DNA from: Daedaleopsis sinensis
Taxonomy: Eukaryota > Basidiomycota > Agaricomycetes > Polyporales > Polyporaceae
Length of the DNA: 64,000 nt
Direction: 5' to 3'
NCBI GenBank assembly: GCA_033807695.1
Contig: CM066301.1
Location: 3,596,001-3,660,000 of the forward strand
Notes under the pieces: model-generated
Databases searched by the model: none
Told to the model about the DNA's origin: nothing
The model's input: only the letters and a program-made list of their open reading frames with translations
Translations under genes and position numbers: made by a program
Shown: one piece after another, positions 46,909 to 60,103 of the stretch
Position numbering within the stretch: position 1 is the first letter of the stretch
Layout of the letters: each line of letters opens with the position of its first letter

Positions 46909-49900
46909 TCATAGGGACACGGGCGACTTATGTTGCGGGTCGATGGCCATATCGAGCGACAGGTCCCGGACCGCGTTGTCCTGCTGCTGCTGCTGCTGCG
47001 AGCCGGCCCCGCGCACGGGCGAGCTCGACCCTGACGGCAGCGGCGACATCCACATCCTGGGGGTGATGAGCCCGCTCCCGCCTGCGCCGTACACGAAGCC
47101 CCCGCTGAGGCTCTCCACCGAGTGCGACGAGCCTGTAAACCCGACACCAACGCGCATCAGCATCGCACGCCCTTCACGCCCCGCCGCCACACAGTCGTAA
47201 ACGTGCCGCACGCACCTGGCACAAGGACGCTGTCCCAGAAGTCCGCGCTGAGGATGGTGTCCATCGAGAGCATGCTCATGTCGTTCGGCACAGGCGCCAT
47301 CGTTGGCGGGAACGTCGAGATGTCCGCGACGGGCCCCATCTCCCCGCTGTATGCGAAGTTCTCGACCGACCCCGACAGGAGCGGCCCGCCTGCATGCGTC
47401 TGCCCGTTGACGTGCGCGGAGGCGGCCTGAGAGTCTTGAACGGCTGCCAGTATGCGCTCCGTGTGAGACTGTGACTGATCGGCGCCGTCCATGCGCGCGC
47501 TGACGAGGGCGCGCAGGAAACTGCTGTACAGCGTAGGCGTGTGGAGGTTCCCGACGGCTACGTCCTCGAAGACCTTCGCGACGTCATTCACAATCGCGAT
47601 GGTCTTCTGCTCGTGGTCCAGGAATGCTTGGAATTCCGGACGAATGAGCTGCACCGGAGGGAATCAGAATCAGTATTCCTGACGCTCAAGAAGGAACCAG
47701 ACATACCTTGAGCAGAGTCAAGACCGCATACGAGCCCATGACGAAATGAGAGTCAGGTGCATACTTTAGGTACCCAGCCGGACCCATCTCGTCCCTCAGG
47801 ATCGTCGCGCAACTGATTGCGGACGAGTGGCACCGGGCGAAGAAGTGGCCGATGTCGACCGCGGAGCGCTCGAGCGCGTTCTGCAGGCCGAACGCGTTGA
47901 TGGTAAGCATGGCGTAATGGAAGTAGTAGTTTGCGATCAGCATCCGGTATTTCTGGATGTATTCGCTCTCGCCTGCAAGCAGCGAAGCGAGCAGCACGCG
48001 ACGCAAGACGGGAACCCCGCATTCGAGATCACGTCAGGCACGGTCTATAAACAGACAGATCACGGTAGTCCACATACCAGTAACGTGGCTAGCACGGACA
48101 TTAAGCCACTCGTGGTGCCAAGCGAGCAACTGCGTCTCCATTGTTTTGATAACGAGCAGGAAATCACAGTCAACTTGCAGCCCAGACGAGTTTGTCGTCC
48201 CAGAGTACAACAAATCGAGACTGCGCGTCAAGATGCGTTGGAGATCCTGTACCGCCGCGCGTTAGCCGGTCAGCGTCTAGGCTTGTGGGTCCAAGATCGA
48301 CGGCTGTGGCACGTACCGCATATCCCGCTAAGGCGCTATCCGACGGTAGAGCCCCGGGTGACCGTGCCCAGTGCGATGCGTTGCGAACCATGTAACTGCC
48401 CGCCGGAACGATGTCACACAAACGCACATTGTGATGTCGCCGGCAACGCCGACAGTGGAAGGCAAGAAGGTAAGAAGAGCCCGGTTAGCATCCGTACAGA
48501 GTCCTATTGGGCCCGAGTAGTTGCGCGACGTACTCTTCTTTGATTGAGTACGGCTTGCCCATCTGCGCGCTGAAAGAGCGGTCGAGGCAGAAGCACATGA
48601 TCCATGTGCGTTCGCGGTTGCGGATTTCGCGTTCGCGGACTCGACCCTCTGTGGTATCTGGACTGGCGGTTGTCGAGCGGCGATGTAGATTGAGGTCGGT
48701 GCCCATCCTACAAACACCGGCATTGAGTTATGTGAGAAGAGCGATGTGGGGAAAAGTGAACAAAAGAGGCAATCGACGTCCGTCATATCCCGCGTTACGG
48801 GGAGGATAGAGAAGCCGACGTCGCAGATCGGCACGACGCTCAATCGGGTATCGAGACAAGCCAAGAGAGACTCGAGTGGGGAAGAACACAATACGTACCT
48901 GATAGCCATACCGAGGAGCATCCATGTTTGGTCTTGCTCGTACCTCTCCACGGGGCCGCATCCCCAGAGCACGTTGATAACATATGCTTGGACGATTTCG
49001 ACGGATTTGTAGCCCCTGGCCGGCGACATGAAGGCAAGTTTCCTAGCTAGGTCAGAGAGTTTGGCGTGCAGGTCTGTGCGAGCCTCGTAGAACCGCGAAG
49101 CCACTGCGCAGACTATCGTGGCGACATTAATCAGCAAAGGGGTCAGAGTCCGAGGAGGACGACACTCACTGGAGGTCAGGAGGAAAGGAGATCGCGAGCA
49201 GACCAATGAGGGCGTGTGGAAGTCAGGGTCGAGGAGAGGAGCGTGTACCTGTGCCCATGGATAAGTCGGGAGATTACTCGGAATCAATGTTTAGACTCAC
49301 ATTCATATGATCAAAGTAGCTATAATGTCCGCCAACCCATTCAATGCACCATATGCAGTCAGTCAAGATTCCTCCGCACAGAAATCCGATGAGAGGGGAC
49401 ACGTACATCTTGAACAACGCGACGACCTCCTCCGTGCTTACAAAGCTCAGCATCTCAGGCTGAACTTGCCGCTCGATGTATAGTCGCCGTAGCGGCAGGA
49501 TTGTCATAGGACCTGGAGAAATCGTGAGCCCGGAGCTCCGCAACATAAATAGGGTGGGCAGAAGAACACTCACCAGGCTTGAAGTAGACATCGCTTGCAA
49601 CGCCAAGTTTGCCATTTTTCAGAGTCGCAGTGTCTGTCGATGAACCAGCCGCTTGTGCTCGTCGGTTGGCTAAGCTAGCCTCGGCAAGCAAGCCAAGAGG
49701 ATTCAACGTATTGTCAGGGAGAGAATGCATCTTGGGCGACATCGGAGCATGGTGCGAATGATGGCGGTGTTCAGGGGAGGCCGGTGGTGAAGGGGAGTTG
49801 ATGAGAGCCTGCGTGTTTTGGCTTTGCAAGGACGGTGAAGGCGATCGGGACATTAGTCCCGCCGCAAGGGTGGGGTTGCCGAGGGAGCGGAGGACGGTGT

Positions 49901-50676
49901 CTAGGGTGCGCTCCATCTTCCGCAGGGAGCGTGTCAATATCTCGTGTTTCCTAGGACTGCACCTCAGTTCTCGAAGGCTGCGTAGAAGACAGCATCAAAT
50001 ACTCACTTAGTAGACCGCTTGCCACGATTGGACTCCTCGAATATGCATTCGTGATTGCCGGTCTGACATCTCTTGCAGGGAGGGCCATTCTCGGCACCGA
50101 CACATTTCATCTTCAGTCGTCGGCAGACGGTACAGGCACTTGGGGCCAATGAGGATGGAGAAGGAAAGCACGGAAGATGACAACATACCGTGCACCCCGC
50201 GTCGTCTTCGTCTTTGGCTCGTCTCCTTTCTCCGTGCTTGGACTGGCAGCATCGGCATCATCGTCCTGACGAGCTCTCTTGTTGCGGCTGTCGTCATTCA
50301 TGCTTGCGGAGGAAGCGGGCCGCTTGCCGTTGTCGTTTGAGCTGAAAGAGATTATGTCGTTCGGCGGGGTACCGACAGTCTCTGAGCCATGTGAGGAGGG
50401 AGAAGAGAGGCTTGCGGGCAAGGCAAGGTGAGGGGGCGGCATGTGATGGTGTGGCTGTTGGTAGCCATAGTACTGAGGTGGATAGAGGGTAAGTGCGGGG
50501 TCAATTGGGACAGGCGGCGATGGCGGAGGGTGCTGCATCTGGTGGGCGAGTGGGTGCTCGTGTGGGTGGTGGAGGGTGATGGACTGGGAGGAGTAAGGAG
50601 AATGGTGATGGTGGTGGTGTTGGTGGGCGTTCTGGGGAAGAAAGTAGTCGGAGTAAGCGAGAGGGGCGGAAGACAT
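46909..50676 (-). CDS. Zn(II)2Cys6 transcription factor with fungal-specific regulatory domain
   Basis: Thirteen exons encode 931 residues: 50189-50676, 50007-50138, 49574-49950, 49407-49512, 49301-49319, 49170-49248, 48899-49112, 48498-48707, 48317-48395, 48078-48246, 47707-47972, 47216-47648, 46909-47132. The N-terminus is His/Pro-rich (HQHHHHHHSPYS). The zinc cluster near residues 165-193 has spacing C-x2-C-x6-C-x8-C-x2-C-x6-C (CTVCRRLKMKC, CKRCQTGNHEC), then GKRSTKKHEILTRSLRKMER, a linker-coiled coil. The middle regulatory domain contains YFDHMNVHAPLLDPDFHTPS, SPFLLTSICAVASRFYEA, WGCGPVERYEQDQTWMLLGM and ERTWIMCFCLDRSFSAQMGK, typical of fungal_trans proteins. The C-terminus is Ser/Gln-rich, ending HKSPVSL. 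Exon 5 is a 19-nt microexon inside the domain. Target genes cannot be read from sequence. Confidence 0.93.
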
Positions 50677-53600
50677 GACGGGAAGAGAGGAGGGAGAGAA
50701 GTGTGAGGGAACTGACTTTGGGCAGGCGGACTGAAAGCAGATGGCAGCGAGCTTAAAGGAAGCAGGGGAGAGTTTGTTTCGAATGTTCACGTGTTAGGAG
50801 TAGCCGGGAGAGTGGGACCCTGTTCGATTGGAAGTCTGGAGGAGAGACGGAGGCAGATGGGAGTTGAGAACGCGGAGACCGATTATGGCGAGAAGAAATC
50901 GGTTCGACGCACCGCGGCCAGCCAATCAGTCGAGCTCGAGGCGAATGACAGCTTTTGGGAAAGGGTTGCCGGGTCGCTGGGAGGAGGTGAGAACCCGCGA
51001 GGGCAGATCTGGCAGACGAGCAGAACCGAGGGCAGTCGCGCAGCGGGAGAGGCGGGAGTTCTGACTAGTTCTGAGCGCAGCTGAGTGAGCCGCGACGCTG
51101 CCCCTTCCCCACATCCCTCTCCGTCCCCGGACTTTGCCTCCTACAGACGCCCGCTGCCCCTCCTCCGGCCGATCTCCTGACGGCCAATCCCGGCTGGCGT
51201 TCCCCGGCCCGTCCGACGCCGCCCGTCCGACGCCGCCCCACCGACGCCGCCGGCCACGGTCCCCTCCTCCTCCCAGGACAGTACGTGTACGTTGGGAGAC
51301 AGAGTCTGACTGGCTCGCTACGTCCTGCGTCCCTGCGCATGCGTGATTACGACCCCGTGTTCTAAGTGCTCCTTCTCGTCCGAGTATTCCGCGCTAGACT
51401 CACGCGCTCCCAGCCTCCTGCCCCCTCGGTCCCGGCTTGTCCCTTTTCCCTCTCACTGTCCATTGCACGCCTGCAACCGCGGTGTCAGGTACCCACCCTC
51501 ACCTCCAGGCTCTAGCTGACTTCACTACTCCCTTTCACAGCATCTCACTCCCACCGCTTTGGTTAAACCCCACTCATACCCGCCCTCCCCCGACCCTCCC
51601 TGAACTCTGCCTCATCGCAATCGCCACTCTGGAGCCCATCTCCCACCTCTTCATGCCCTCATCATTAGGTCACGACTCACTTTCCATTTCCCAAGCTAAT
51701 CAGTCGTTCCAATTTACCTTGTCCGCATCCAAACTCAGCCATCTTCCCGCTCCCACCTCCTCCTTGCCCTCATCTTCAGCCTTGATCTCTAGTCGGCCTT
51801 GCCAAAATTCTTCATCCTTTCTCTCACACTGCTCTCTTTCCACGGCCAATGTCGCCATCGCACTCTATCCTCAGCAATTATTCAGCCCTCCCGCCTCCTC
51901 CGACTCGAGTCAATCTCCATCCGCTTTCAACGTCACTCACACCATTCGTTCTTTCCCATGTCTATCAGTTGCCAACACGCTTATCCGATCCAGAGAACCT
52001 CATCGCTATCCTCCTCACGACTCGCTTCCAACTCCGCGACGCAACTGCACGCCTCTCTCGGGACCTGTGGTCTCCTCTGCCTATGCCCAATGAGGACCAA
52101 TGTCAATCAGAACCTACAAATTGCGTATCTATGACCGAGGCTCCCCGGTATCTAGATGATAAGCCTCTCTACCCGTAGTCCACCTTCATCTGCAACCTCC
52201 GATCGTCCGCAATGTCACGCTCGGTAGCTCATTTTCGACAGCCACTCAGACTGGCACTGCCGTTATCACTCTATTAGTCTGGAGCTACCAATTGCACCCA
52301 GGCCAGGATACTAGTGGCTCACTGACACAGTAGTTGGTCTGAGCGCGTGTCTCTCTCTAGCAATCCGCATGGTCAACACTTTCATAGAAACCATCCTGAC
52401 ACGCTCATCTCGGAGGCAATATGACGCTTAGAAGTCACAATCTCCCCTGTGTGCTAGCTCCGCAACCTCCTCCGCCAGCGGCTCGCCAACTCCATTCCGC
52501 TTCCCCGGGCAGCCCGATTCCAAGTTTGCCCTTACCAGGTTTCGTGGACGGTACCACCCGCCCGTTTCCTCTCTCTCTCACTGCCTCCGCTAGTCTCGAA
52601 CCTCGAGGAGTGCGGCACCCCTGCTCAAATTTGGACCCGTCGGCACGAAGCGTTCATCTCCCAGGTTCCCACTCCCCGTGTAAAATCTGGCGCACTAAGG
52701 CACGCATGGATCCGACCGAATCCCACCGCTTGTGTTCGTTCACAACAAGCTCAGAGGTGCTCCCGAACCGTCCTCTTATTTTTGCCCTCCACACCGACCT
52801 CGACCAGGGCCGTGTACGTCTCGACTTCTCTTCATCCGCTCGGCCCTCCCGCGAGGGCCTAATAGCCCGCCGACAGGCATATTCCTGGTTGCACAGGTCT
52901 CGAGGCTTCATCCATACCCCGTTCCTGGTTTGGGCCTTACGTCTACGAATATCCTCGCACGTCATTCTCCCTGACTCTCGCCTTCCAGAAACATACTCAC
53001 GACCTCGCGGGTCTGTGCACTCCCAGCGTTCGCTCTCACGATATACAACGAATACCCGCGATCGGGCGTCTACATGGACACTTGAATTGCACTGGTAACG
53101 TTGTCTCCCTGGGGGAGGGGTGGCGCATCCCATGATTGCATGTGTGGCTTCATTTCGGTACGCTATCTTTCTTCATCTCCGGTCGTCACGACTGCGTTCT
53201 CGGTCCCGCATAGGCAGCGCGCTGTCCATCTGCGTCCCTCGTGAATGGGACGCACCCCGTCGATGTCATACGCAATGCGGAGCAGCGCAGCGGTACCCCA
53301 TCTCGCGCTGCGTTCGCTGTCCACACCCCTTCTCTCTGTGCTTCTTACGTGATCCGCACGCCGGGCACGAGGTAGCACAGAAAGCCGCAGTGGATGGGAT
53401 GAACGATCTCAGGGGATGCAATAGTCTCCCTCTCGTATAGCCTAACTGCGCGGTTAGTCCAGCACGGGCCGCCGGAAAAGGCAGGTGGTTTGTCGCTTCC
53501 AGCTGTGCGTCCCCGCATGGGTACGTTGTGCGGCGATTATTTTGTGTTGGTGGCCACACATCGACACACGCTCACGCTCGCTGAGTTGCCATCTTAGCGC

Positions 53601-56600
53601 GTTATATATTTGGCAACGGCGTATTCGCCGCCCAATGTCTCCTCGGAGCTGTACGGTGTTAGGTGGTTTGACGTTCCGTCAATGTTCGAAGGTGTGCGCT
53701 CGGGCAGCGGGGGCAACATTATCGTAAACGTGCTCGCGGCTCGCGGATCGTCTGGCGAACGTCGCCGTATGTTTCCAGATGTTTTCTTCGTGGATTAAGC
53801 GTGCATGCGTGCGTGTACGCGTTGCCGCTACGTCATACCTGGTACCTCCGCTCGCCAACGGTCGAAGTGCACATTACACGCTAGTGCGGAATCAAAGAAC
53901 GCTGTCGTTTATGGCGCACGCACGACGGTCGTGTCGGCCCTGCACTACAAACTCACGCATTTGGCAATATAATCGCCTGCGCACAGTGCAAGAGTCTCGC
54001 AGCGGGCAGGATCCCCGGTGTGTTCCCTTCCCCACCTCGGCGTTCATTCTAACACCCGCTCCCACCGAGGTCATGACCCTGTCCCGCCGTCTTCTTTGCC
54101 GGCGTGTACCACCTCCATCGACCTCCAGCCCGCCATTCCAGGCGCACAGGTGATCGCTCATACACGGGCCTGGAGCGCCTCGAGTGACCTGTGCCGCGTG
54201 AGTTTTCTCGCAACCCCTCCGCGAATAATTTATTTCATCGCCTTTGCGTGTGCATTCGCCCTCGACGCGTTCCTTCGGCAACACTGTATCCCCGATCGCG
54301 AAGAGAAGCAGGGGCCCAGGGGGAGCGATGAGGTGATGGTCGCGGGACCCGACGCCCGGGCGCAGCGTACGCGGCCATTCAGACCTGCCCATTGCCCCCC
54401 TTGGCATTCCCGCCCTCCGGGCGGCTCTTGCGTACGAGGCACGCGCGCCGTGCGTTCGTACTGTTGCGAAGGCGGGTGGTTCTGGGATTCTGACAGATGC
54501 AGACGCAGCCGCGTACGCGCCGTGCTGCGCTCTATCACGTCTGCCGCGTACCGGTGCGTGCTTCTCCGACTTCGACTTCGGCCGCGCCTCTCTCGAACGC
54601 CCGAGGCTCCCCAGAGAGGCTGCGCCGCTCGAACGGGGAACATGCACGTACGCGTGGGTGCTCGATCCGCCGCCGCCGCTCCCAGGGCGGGACCCGTGCG
54701 CGCAGCGCACGCCGGCAGGGCGCAAATAGTCTCTGCCTTTTCGGTGCGCCACCTACCTTGTCGAACGGGCATTTCACATTTTACGAGCAGTTTACGAGAG
54801 CACCTGGAAACTCGGGTGCCGGTGCCGACGGCCCTACGCAACGCGTGCTACGCGTGCGCCCTCGGGATCTCTGACGGGTCCCCGCCGCCCTTCCGGGAAG
54901 ACTCAGCAGTTGTACGAGTTGAGGAAGGTCTGTCACGGGGGGAGGCCGGGACTGAGCATGCTGTGGCCCGTGGGTATCCTGCACCACGGTTCATGAAGAG
55001 CAAGACACCGAGGATCTACAAAAAAGGTCTGTACTCCGCGCTCGATACGTTGTTGCATGCCCTAATGGACATGTCAGCATTTCCAAACCGTGGGCAACGG
55101 GGGTGCTTTTGGTACGAGTGATAAATCACCCCAGAAGCCGACGACACCCGAGACCTCGCGCCTCGTCTTCCAAGTCCGCTATAGCCCTGCCTCTGTCTTT
55201 CTCGTCCGCTCAAGAGGTGCGACCACCGTGGGCGGTCCAGGCCAGGCGGGTATAGCACAGGCAGCTGTGACAGAATGTGCCGCACGAACCTCCGCCGACA
55301 GCAGTGATGCGCACAACACGATCCACCGCCCGATTCACGCGACGTCGGGCTCCCACCGTTCCTCCGCTCGCTATCCGGTCGGAACGCAGGTCGCACACTA
55401 CGTGCAAGCGGGCGAACGGAGCTCGCGATGGGGCCATCGCACGTCTGCAGCGCAGCACTGCCACCACCGTTCTTGAGGGGATTTCCGGTAGCAGCACTTA
55501 CTACGTAAGGGGACCGTCCTCCCGTTTCCGGTGGCGGGGAACTGGGTGCAGGACGTCAGATGTACGTACGGGCGTGCGAACGGGGTGCCTGATAATCCTA
55601 CTCGATCTGGCCATCCAAAACGGTGCTCCTGGCAGCCTGCTACTACAAGAGAAAAGTACCATCTGCCGCTTGGGTCGGCGATCGGAAGAGGCAACGGACG
55701 ACGCGAGTCGCGAGATGGACATCCCCTGGAAGTACCGAGTTGTCGCCTTGTCCGAATCGTGCACTTATGTGCAACGAGCGTGCGTGGACTGCAACGGCAC
55801 GAGGGTGGAATCTCCGAGGAATCTGTCACCACCTCTTTTCGGTCTGGTGACGGGAGCGGGAGACGTGAAAGTGACTTAACAGGGCCCTATAGTCTTCGGA
55901 ATTTGCCAGACGAGGGGCTTGGGAATTATCGCCGTGTAGCTGCCTCCTTGCGTGCATTGACTTTCACTCCGCTCCTCCTCGAGAGGCACGGCGCGGGGTC
56001 AGCTGTACGAGGAGTGCCCGTGAAGTTTACCGATGCATTCAACGAACGCACCGTCGACCTCGGACGCTTTCTGCATGCTATACCCACGCAGCCTCCTGCA
56101 ATCGGGAACGGCCGTGAGCGAATTGTCAGAGAAAATGTAACGCCGTCAAATAGTGTGACGGTCAGCAGAATTGCGCACGAACCTCTCCACAGTCCGAGAA
56201 TATTGTTATGCAGCGGTCGTTGGTGCTGACGGTGAGCGAGAGGGTTCATTCGTTCTTGAGTACCTGCCTTATTTGGCCCCGCCCCGCCACCCGGGCCGCT
56301 GGCACTAAAAGCTCCGGCACAGCCGTGTAAGTTAGGTTGGAGGTCCGAGTCCGTCTGATTCCGACTTCGGTTCCAGCCTGGTTCCAACTCTCACTGCTGT
56401 CTGCGTTCTCTCGCAGTGCAGTCGCCCGTTCTAAGTCTGCCTCACCTCGTCGCCGTGCCATCCCATCCCATGCGTTTATGACCGTGAGTCATTCCCTTGC
56501 CTCCCTGATCTCCTCTCCCGCCGCGGCTCACCTAGAATAGCAGGTGCATCTTGAACGGATGACAGACTCACGCACTCGGTCAGAAAGTCCACGAACGCCG

Positions 56601-59208
56601 GTAACAATACCTACGACGACAGAAGACGCATATATCGCGTATCGTGTTCCTGGGTCTGCGACACCGAACGCCGACAAAAGCGACCCCAATGCATGCACAC
56701 TCCTTAAATGACAGGATGTCTCCCGCGATCTCCTCCTTCCCCGGCCCCGAGACCCTCCATGGCAATCTCGTAGCCGGTCATTGGCTACTCGAGCCCCCAT
56801 CAGAACGGCATTGGCTCGCATCTGGGGTTTCGGGCACTTATCCATCGGACCCCGGCGGTCTGCATGACGCAGCGTGGTATTCATGTTGCCGTAAGCGCGG
56901 GAGACCGTCGCCATCCCCATGGACGGTCGCTACACCCATGTCGCGGAGGCGTGTCTGCACATACTCTGCAGAGGATGGTGACCGCAACAAACTCGTTGCT
57001 CGCTCTCCGAGTCACCTCTCTCTGGCGTCCAGAGATAAGGGCTCGAGCGACATTCTGAGCGCCGGGAGCACATGCTCCCCTCGGTCTTCTTCGAAAACGT
57101 GGGTCCTCTGTTCTCATGAGTGACTCTGCCATATGGTCTGAGATGATGCTCAGTTACCGTTGCGCGTTCTGCCTGCAGCACGCTGTCGCTCGCACGTCAT
57201 TCTCACCGCTGTTTGCTACCGCACAGCAGAGGATGTCGGAACATGACGTCGGTGGTGCGGGAACCATACACCCCCACACGCCGTGCTGACCCAGTGCACG
57301 GCCAGCCTTCCGGGCGAGAACGGCGCATGACCGCGGCCTCCCTGCTCGGGGGATCGACAACTTCCTGCGGCTGAATAGCCGACTTCGTCTTCCGAGACGC
57401 CAGTCAGGTGGACCTGGGCTTTGTGGCACTTGAGCGGCAGTCTGTCCGCTACAGAGTATTGCAGAGCCCTCTTATGACCACCATAGCAGATCCCACCAAA
57501 CCGTCCGTACGTTCACTTGTTCATCTGCTCCTTTCGACCCCGCGGCGATCGTCAGATAGCAATCGATCTCTATATGCCCCTGGACGACCCGGGCGATGCG
57601 ATATCTGGCTCAAAGTTCTTTCATTCCCGGAGGTCGGGCACGGTCGGGTGCCCACGTCTGTTTCCCATTGTTCTGTGAGTCTCCTACATTTCGTCACAAG
57701 CTCGTAGCTGAGTATGTACTAGCTCGTCTTCTCCCCTCGGTCGTCGACGCCGCCGGCGCATATCCATGGACACGTCCGCGTCTAGCAAGACGCGGAACCC
57801 GCTCCCCGTCCCCAGAGCTGATGGTAGCATCTGTATCTCCGAACGTCGTAACCCCGTTTGGGAACGAGAGTAGCCCGGGTCACGGGAGCAATGCTTCTAT
57901 CCAGCAGGCGACGGGTCTCGGGTGCGCTAGGGTTTACTGACCTATGTCGTAAGCGAGAACGTACTGGCCATAGTCGTGCATCCCAACGATTCCGTCTAAT
58001 TCCCATCTGGTGCATCATACTGACCTCCATACGCTGAGGTGGGTTGTCTCGAACACTCTCGTCGAACGTATGCTGATACGCAGTCTGCTCGATTTTAGTG
58101 CATCATAACCTACCACGATGACAATGGTCCTAGCGGACCTCGGCGAGTTTTCGTTGCATCTCTGCATGCACCCTGGGGCTGCCAGTGAACGACACCTCAT
58201 GCTAGACATACACGCAAGAGTCGCAGGAGCACCCTTCTATCGTTGCGATCAGACCGCCACGTCCTACTCCACCCACGTATCTCCACTTCTCGCCCCATCT
58301 CTTTGTCGTTGGCAGACCTTCCCCGTCTTCAAATCTTTCTTCCCAATCGGCCCACACGACAACAGCGGAACATACTACACCCCACCGGCGGCACCGCAAC
58401 CCATTGGGTATGCATAAGCCGTGCCTTCTATCCATAGCACGCCAACTGTCCAAGATACGGCCGCGGCGCGACGTTCTACCATTCACTCCCGTCTGTCTCC
58501 CATGCCCGCATGGCCACCCGGCGCGCGCGACGGAGCCCTTACTGCATTCGCCTCCGCGATAGCGCGGCGCCATCCCGAAGGAAGAGCGCATGGCGGTGCG
58601 CCCCGCGCCCGGTCCGCATCCGTGGGGCGATTCCTCCCAGGCCTGCGGGCTTGTGTGGGCGCGCCCGCGACGGCGACGACCGTTGTCCACGCTGAGGCGT
58701 GGGGCCCTGGGGGCGGGCCTGGGTGTGAATGGCGGCTTTCGCGGGGTTCGGGCACTAGTCATACCTGGCAATTCAATGTGTGTGCCCCAGTGGCACCCTC
58801 GATGACTCGCCCCGGACGTGCTCGGGCACTCTCAGAGTCAGCATCATTTGTCCTGTCAGGCAACACAGAATGCAAGGAGCTAGGGTGAGAGTTCGTGTTG
58901 TAAGGCTCTTGCCTCTCCCTTCTAAGATTATCGCGTCCCGCCCGCCGTGGGGCGCAGCGGAGGTTGCGGAGAGGCGGCTGTTAGCCGTACCTGCATCGTT
59001 CGAGTTGGGGTGAACACCACAGACCACGATACCATTCTACACTTAGGTGACGTCAATCGCTATAGACTTGGTCAGGGAGTGCGAGGGAGTGTGGTTCCCA
59101 AGTCCCTTGCCCTGAACATCTATAACATCGGCAAGTATGTGGTGAGAGGTCAATGTTATACATTTGTGAACGATCCCGGAGGAATGAGTATGGCGCAGAC
59201 TCGGTGAG
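50677..59208. other. Long gene-poor region upstream of the Zn2Cys6 gene
   Basis: About 8.5 kb with no recognised gene. The first 700 bases should contain the promoter and leader of the minus-strand regulator. From 51,360 to 52,100 the plus strand is strongly pyrimidine-rich, like a leader, and ends in a 109-codon ORF (51849-52178). Longer frames at 52421-53098 (+), 54018-55121 (+, 367 codons), 53892-54752 (-, 286 codons, antisense to the former) and 55531-56229 (+) have Arg/Cys/His-rich compositions without motifs and look like chance frames of GC-rich DNA. No transposon ends, LTRs or tRNA are seen. A regulatory domain or long non-coding RNA is possible. Confidence 0.5.
51849..52178 (+). CDS. 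Unassigned small ORF, 109 residues
   Basis: Begins MSPSHSILSNYSALPPPPTR and continues with a helical-looking LSDPENLIAILLTTRFQLRD segment and an acidic end. It follows a long C/T-rich stretch resembling a fungal 5' leader. No family is recognised and no introns are needed. It may be a real lineage-specific gene or chance. Confidence 0.28.
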   Translation: MSPSHSILSNYSALPPPPTRVNLHPLSTSLTPFVLSHVYQLPTRLSDPENLIAILLTTRFQLRDATARLSRDLWSPLPMPNEDQCQSEPTNCVSMTEAPRYLDDKPLYP

Positions 59209-59766
59209 CTACTTCTGACAAATATAGCTACGCGAGGCGGTGTACAGCTTCGGATGCGTGTCTGCGAAGCCAATCATGCCGGATATTGGGCCCGAGGAGT
59301 TGTCAGGAACAAGAAGGAGCCAGGAAACCCCTCGCCTGCTGACAATCAGGCCCTGGAATGTAAAGTAGACTTTGGGGGACAGCATAAAGTTAGGACTCTG
59401 AGGAGGATCATTTTTACAATGGGAGAGTATACGATTGCTCAGGGCCAGGGCACTGAATGACCCTGTATGACGAAGGCTGATGTAAGGATAGTGTGAGGGT
59501 GAAGTTGGTCGAGTAATGTGCTGTACGATTACGGTCCCTTTCCAACGAGATGACGAGAGAGATATTATACTGGGTTGACAAGTAGGAGTCATTCTTCTTA
59601 CCAGCTGACAGAACGTTCGGTCAAGCGTCGATTTTTGTGAGACTGTCCTGTACGATATTACCATATCACTCGCAGATGTTAGGACAGGCCGAATGACACG
59701 ACCGTGTGTACGGCCTGCTGCTTTCAAATCTTCTGTGGAATCAAAGTCAGCGTTCGAGAATGTCAT
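59209..59766 (-). CDS. Unassigned ORF, 185 residues
   Basis: An open frame from ATG 59766 (MTFSNADFDSTEDLKAAGRT) to TGA at 59209. Internal stretch VRRMTPTCQP... is flanked by a donor (CTG then GTAAGA) and an acceptor (CGTACAG), is a multiple of three and lacks stops, so splicing would also keep the frame. No motif known. The opposite strand also has readable frames here (58947-59207, 59254-59460), so the coding strand is uncertain. Confidence 0.3.
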   Translation of the reverse strand: MTFSNADFDSTEDLKAAGRTHGRVIRPVLTSASDMVISYRTVSQKSTLDRTFCQLVRRMTPTCQPSIISLSSSRWKGTVIVQHITRPTSPSHYPYISLRHTGSFSALALSNRILSHCKNDPPQSPNFMLSPKVYFTFQGLIVSRRGVSWLLLVPDNSSGPISGMIGFADTHPKLYTASRSYICQK

Positions 59767-60103
59767 GAGGCGTGAAAAAATGAGTGCTTACAGCAGTGCG
59801 ACATCTGAAGACTGAATGCAGATGCTTCCGCAAAAGTGTCAGCGGCGCTCGTCGTGGGTCGGGGACGAGGAGGAGTTGAAGATTCTGGGGCCGCAAATGC
59901 GGTTCTGACGTTCTACAGGCTGCCCTGAATACGGCGTCGGACGGACCGTTATCAATCATGCCGTCACCAACAGCACCCACAGTCGATGTCGAGCGCTGCA
60001 CTACAGGGAAGTCTGTCAGGAGCTTGAACTGTGAGCATGGGAGAGGAGGAAAGGAGCTGGGTGAGTCGTCACCCGTAAAGGAAATCGGCTAGATCGTACT
60101 CAC

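Noticed and set aside
52421..53098. 225-codon plus-strand ORF
   Set aside because: Composition matches random GC-rich sequence, the opposite strand also has a 159-codon frame, and no domain or splice evidence supports it.
54018..55121. 367-codon plus-strand ORF as a gene
   Set aside because: Arg/Cys/His-rich, no motif, and overlapped by a 286-codon antisense frame; kept only as a finding.
56559..56711. 50-codon ORF ending NACTLLK, resembling a basidiomycete pheromone precursor
   Set aside because: The cysteine is five residues from the end, so there is no CaaX box, and no pheromone receptor gene is in the window.
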